DNA of 56,721 nt from Calditrichia bacterium. GTDB lineage: Bacteria; Calditrichota; Calditrichia; Calditrichales; Calditrichaceae. Numbering within the stretch: position 1 is the stretch's first letter; the number at the start of each line of letters is the position of its first letter. The DNA lies in the NCBI GenBank assembly GCA_026983775.1, contig JALSTK010000094.1, positions 1 through 56,721 on the forward strand. The letters run 5' to 3'. The notes below the pieces were generated by a model. It ran no database searches, was not told the DNA's origin, and was given only the letters and a program-made list of their open reading frames with translations. Positions 55,439 to 56,721 of this stretch are shown piece after piece. Both the position numbers and the translations under genes were made by a program.

Positions 55439-56113
55439 TTAATCATTCAGGCCGATATTATACCGTTTTTTCCAATTAGCCACTTTTTCTTCAAATGGAC
55501 TTTTTATTGGTATTCCCTTCTCAGGAATATCATTAATAATCGAGACATTATCAGTCAATAAGTATTCTTTAAATCCCTCCGAATTAGCCCAGTAATATAT
55601 ACCCCAATTCAATAGATCCCATGCAGGACTATAGGGATTACACTCGTAATCAATATAAAATAAGCGATCATTTTTTATGACGAAATTATTCGGGAAGTAA
55701 TCAATATTCAGCCCATATTTTTTTACATTGTGATACATATCGAACAACTGTTCAATTATTGATTCAGAAATTTTATTTTCGGCAATCAAATGAGAAGCAA
55801 CTTCGCCATCAATATACTCTTTCAAAAGGTAGTTTCGTTTAGCATCATAACTTAAAAGTTTAGGAAGAAGTACTCCGCAAGTATGTAACTTATGATAAGC
55901 ATTTACTTCGAGTGTAACTTTATTGTTGCCACCAAAGGAATAATAATCACAAGATTCATAATGCATAATTTTGAGTACCAGATTTTGACCCCCAAACTCT
56001 ACTAAATATGAATAACCTGATTTACCTTTTCCGAGTTCTTTTTGAATAGAAACCTGCCCGAGTTTTGTTTCAAACGATTTATTTCTTATTTCTTTTGTAT
56101 TTTTCAATCTCAT
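55439..56113 (-). CDS. protein-kinase-like phosphotransferase
   Basis: A 224-residue small kinase-fold protein. It shows a glycine loop ELGKGKSGYSYLVEFGG, the ATP lysine in NLVLKIMHYE, hinge LLKEYIDGEVASHLI, a catalytic loop NIDYFPNNFVIKNDRLF with Asp and Asn in place, and metal-binding YIDYECNPYSPAWDLLNWG. It resembles the aminoglycoside phosphotransferase/choline kinase or LPS kinase groups; the substrate is unknown. Very AT-rich codon use and position between integrase relic and attC-like site suggest an acquired cassette. Confidence 0.65.
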   Translation of the reverse strand: MRLKNTKEIRNKSFETKLGQVSIQKELGKGKSGYSYLVEFGGQNLVLKIMHYESCDYYSFGGNNKVTLEVNAYHKLHTCGVLLPKLLSYDAKRNYLLKEYIDGEVASHLIAENKISESIIEQLFDMYHNVKKYGLNIDYFPNNFVIKNDRLFYIDYECNPYSPAWDLLNWGIYYWANSEGFKEYLLTDNVSIINDIPEKGIPIKSPFEEKVANWKKRYNIGLND

Positions 56114-56142
56114 TCCAAATCGATTTAGATACAGGTTTCAAG

Positions 56143-56172
56143 CGCTTAACGTCGGCTGCAATCCGTGTTTAA
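56143..56172. repeat. short palindrome after the DUF6544-like gene
   Basis: On the minus strand CTTAAACACGGATTGCAGCC leads to GACGTTAAG: CTTAA/TTAAG ends with CGG/CCG inside, and GTTAAGC fits the GTTRRRY box. It may be a decayed attC remnant, but it is shorter than usual sites. Confidence 0.3.
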
Positions 56173-56201
56173 GAATTTATTTTAGGCCCAAGAGCCGATC
56201 A

Positions 56202-56720
56202 TCAATGAGCATATTCGTATACAATTCGCAGGATACGGCCGCGCCAGTAAGGTTTCCGACCTTCCGGTAAAAGCCACGCTACCTCGCCTTTTAGCGGTAT
56301 CATCATGCCATTCCGTATCTCATAGTCCCAAAAACGACCCTGCCAGGGAGTGGCTACTAGCTCTCCATTAACTTCGCGGTATCGTCCGTCTGAACTCACA
56401 GAACCGATTAATCCCTTATCATCAAACTGAAACACCAACTTTACTGTTGTTGTTCGATCGGTAAGCGTCGCGCGAGCCTGAGTGTCATCTATTGCTTCCC
56501 AAACTACGCCCTGACTTGGCAAAAGTGCCGTGGGATACCAGGCAGCTTCAGCAAAAAAGCGCATCAACTCTCCTTGTGCCAGTTCCGGCGTGCCGGGCTG
56601 CTTCATCACTGTCAAGAGACCGAACAGCTTCGCAGTCAGGATACCCTCACCAGCAACGTAAGCATCATGGACAAACGCGTTCAAGGCCGGCGCCATGCGG
56701 ATGCGAGCATCCCAGACAAA
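56202..56720 (-). CDS. DUF6544/DUF6920-like protein, C-terminal part
   Basis: The gene enters from the right edge; 173 codons are present. The visible part starts FVWDARIRMAPALNAF and shows GEGILTAKLFGLLTVMKQPG, ELMRFFAEAAWYPTALLPSQ, WEAIDDTQARATL and YEIRNGMMIPLKGEVAWLLP. This matches a family of uncharacterised proteins (DUF6544 type, LolA-like beta fold suspected). An in-frame ATG at 56694-56696 is internal, since WDARI before it belongs to the family. The sequence is richer in G+C than its left neighbour, so the AT-rich segment may end here. Confidence 0.6.
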   Translation of the reverse strand, partial: FVWDARIRMAPALNAFVHDAYVAGEGILTAKLFGLLTVMKQPGTPELAQGELMRFFAEAAWYPTALLPSQGVVWEAIDDTQARATLTDRTTTVKLVFQFDDKGLIGSVSSDGRYREVNGELVATPWQGRFWDYEIRNGMMIPLKGEVAWLLPEGRKPYWRGRILRIVYEYAH

Positions 56721-56721
56721 A

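Overview
The window reads as a chromosomal segment of a bacterium of the FCB superphylum (Bacteroidota/Ignavibacteria/Calditrichota side). The evidence is a secreted protein with a type IX secretion sorting domain and a YPNPFN motif, plus GWxTD, DUF4296, DUF5683, GSCFA and GH97 proteins and a two-subunit glycine decarboxylase. Phylum-level placement is inference; a Calditrichota-like lineage fits best. I see no rRNA, tRNA or CRISPR array.

Layout. Bases 1-8992: partial UDP-sugar pyrophosphorylase, glycerate kinase, an EamA exporter, an MlaF/MlaE-type ABC pair coupled to a 1022-residue peptidase/propeller/barrel outer-membrane protein, and a four-gene thiol/sulfur redox cluster. 9-12.7 kb: clpB, tatA and hsp20; clpB and hsp20 each carry a sigma-54-type -24/-12 promoter. 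13-19 kb: a propeller-phosphoesterase lipoprotein, gmhA, a NifX-like protein, pdxT/pdxS and a flavin oxidoreductase. 19.2-26.4 kb: gcvPA and gcvPB interleaved with two response regulators, then accB-accC-gcvH. 26.6-35 kb: rpmB, a GWxTD protein, rimO, ftsY, a UbiA-type prenyltransferase, a PHP protein, small envelope proteins, a lipid kinase and ridA. 35.1-37 kb: a probable replication origin (four DnaA-box-like sites, an AT-rich stretch and a near-consensus parS) followed by dnaA. Most genes to its left point away from it, which fits the leading strand of a leftward fork.

From 37 to 50 kb: nfo, a hybrid sensor kinase, an Ntn hydrolase, a TlpA-type thioredoxin, a class II aldolase with a tail resembling a microcompartment encapsulation peptide, a GH97 glycosidase, a GSCFA protein and a 1-Cys peroxiredoxin. 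The gaps here hold mobile debris: a 404-bp ISL3-type MITE with 8-bp target duplication, a decayed ISL3 transposase, a palindromic repeat and a possible orphan SAM-I-like aptamer.

From 50.3 to 56.7 kb the character changes: AT-rich, mostly leftward genes of accessory type (T9SS-exported BNR protein, HepT/MntA toxin-antitoxin, truncated DUF2971, kinase-like protein) are separated by imperfect palindromes and a 12-bp repeat. They lie divergently beside a truncated integron-integrase-like gene. The best reading is a decayed integron cassette array, and this is the most interesting part of the window.
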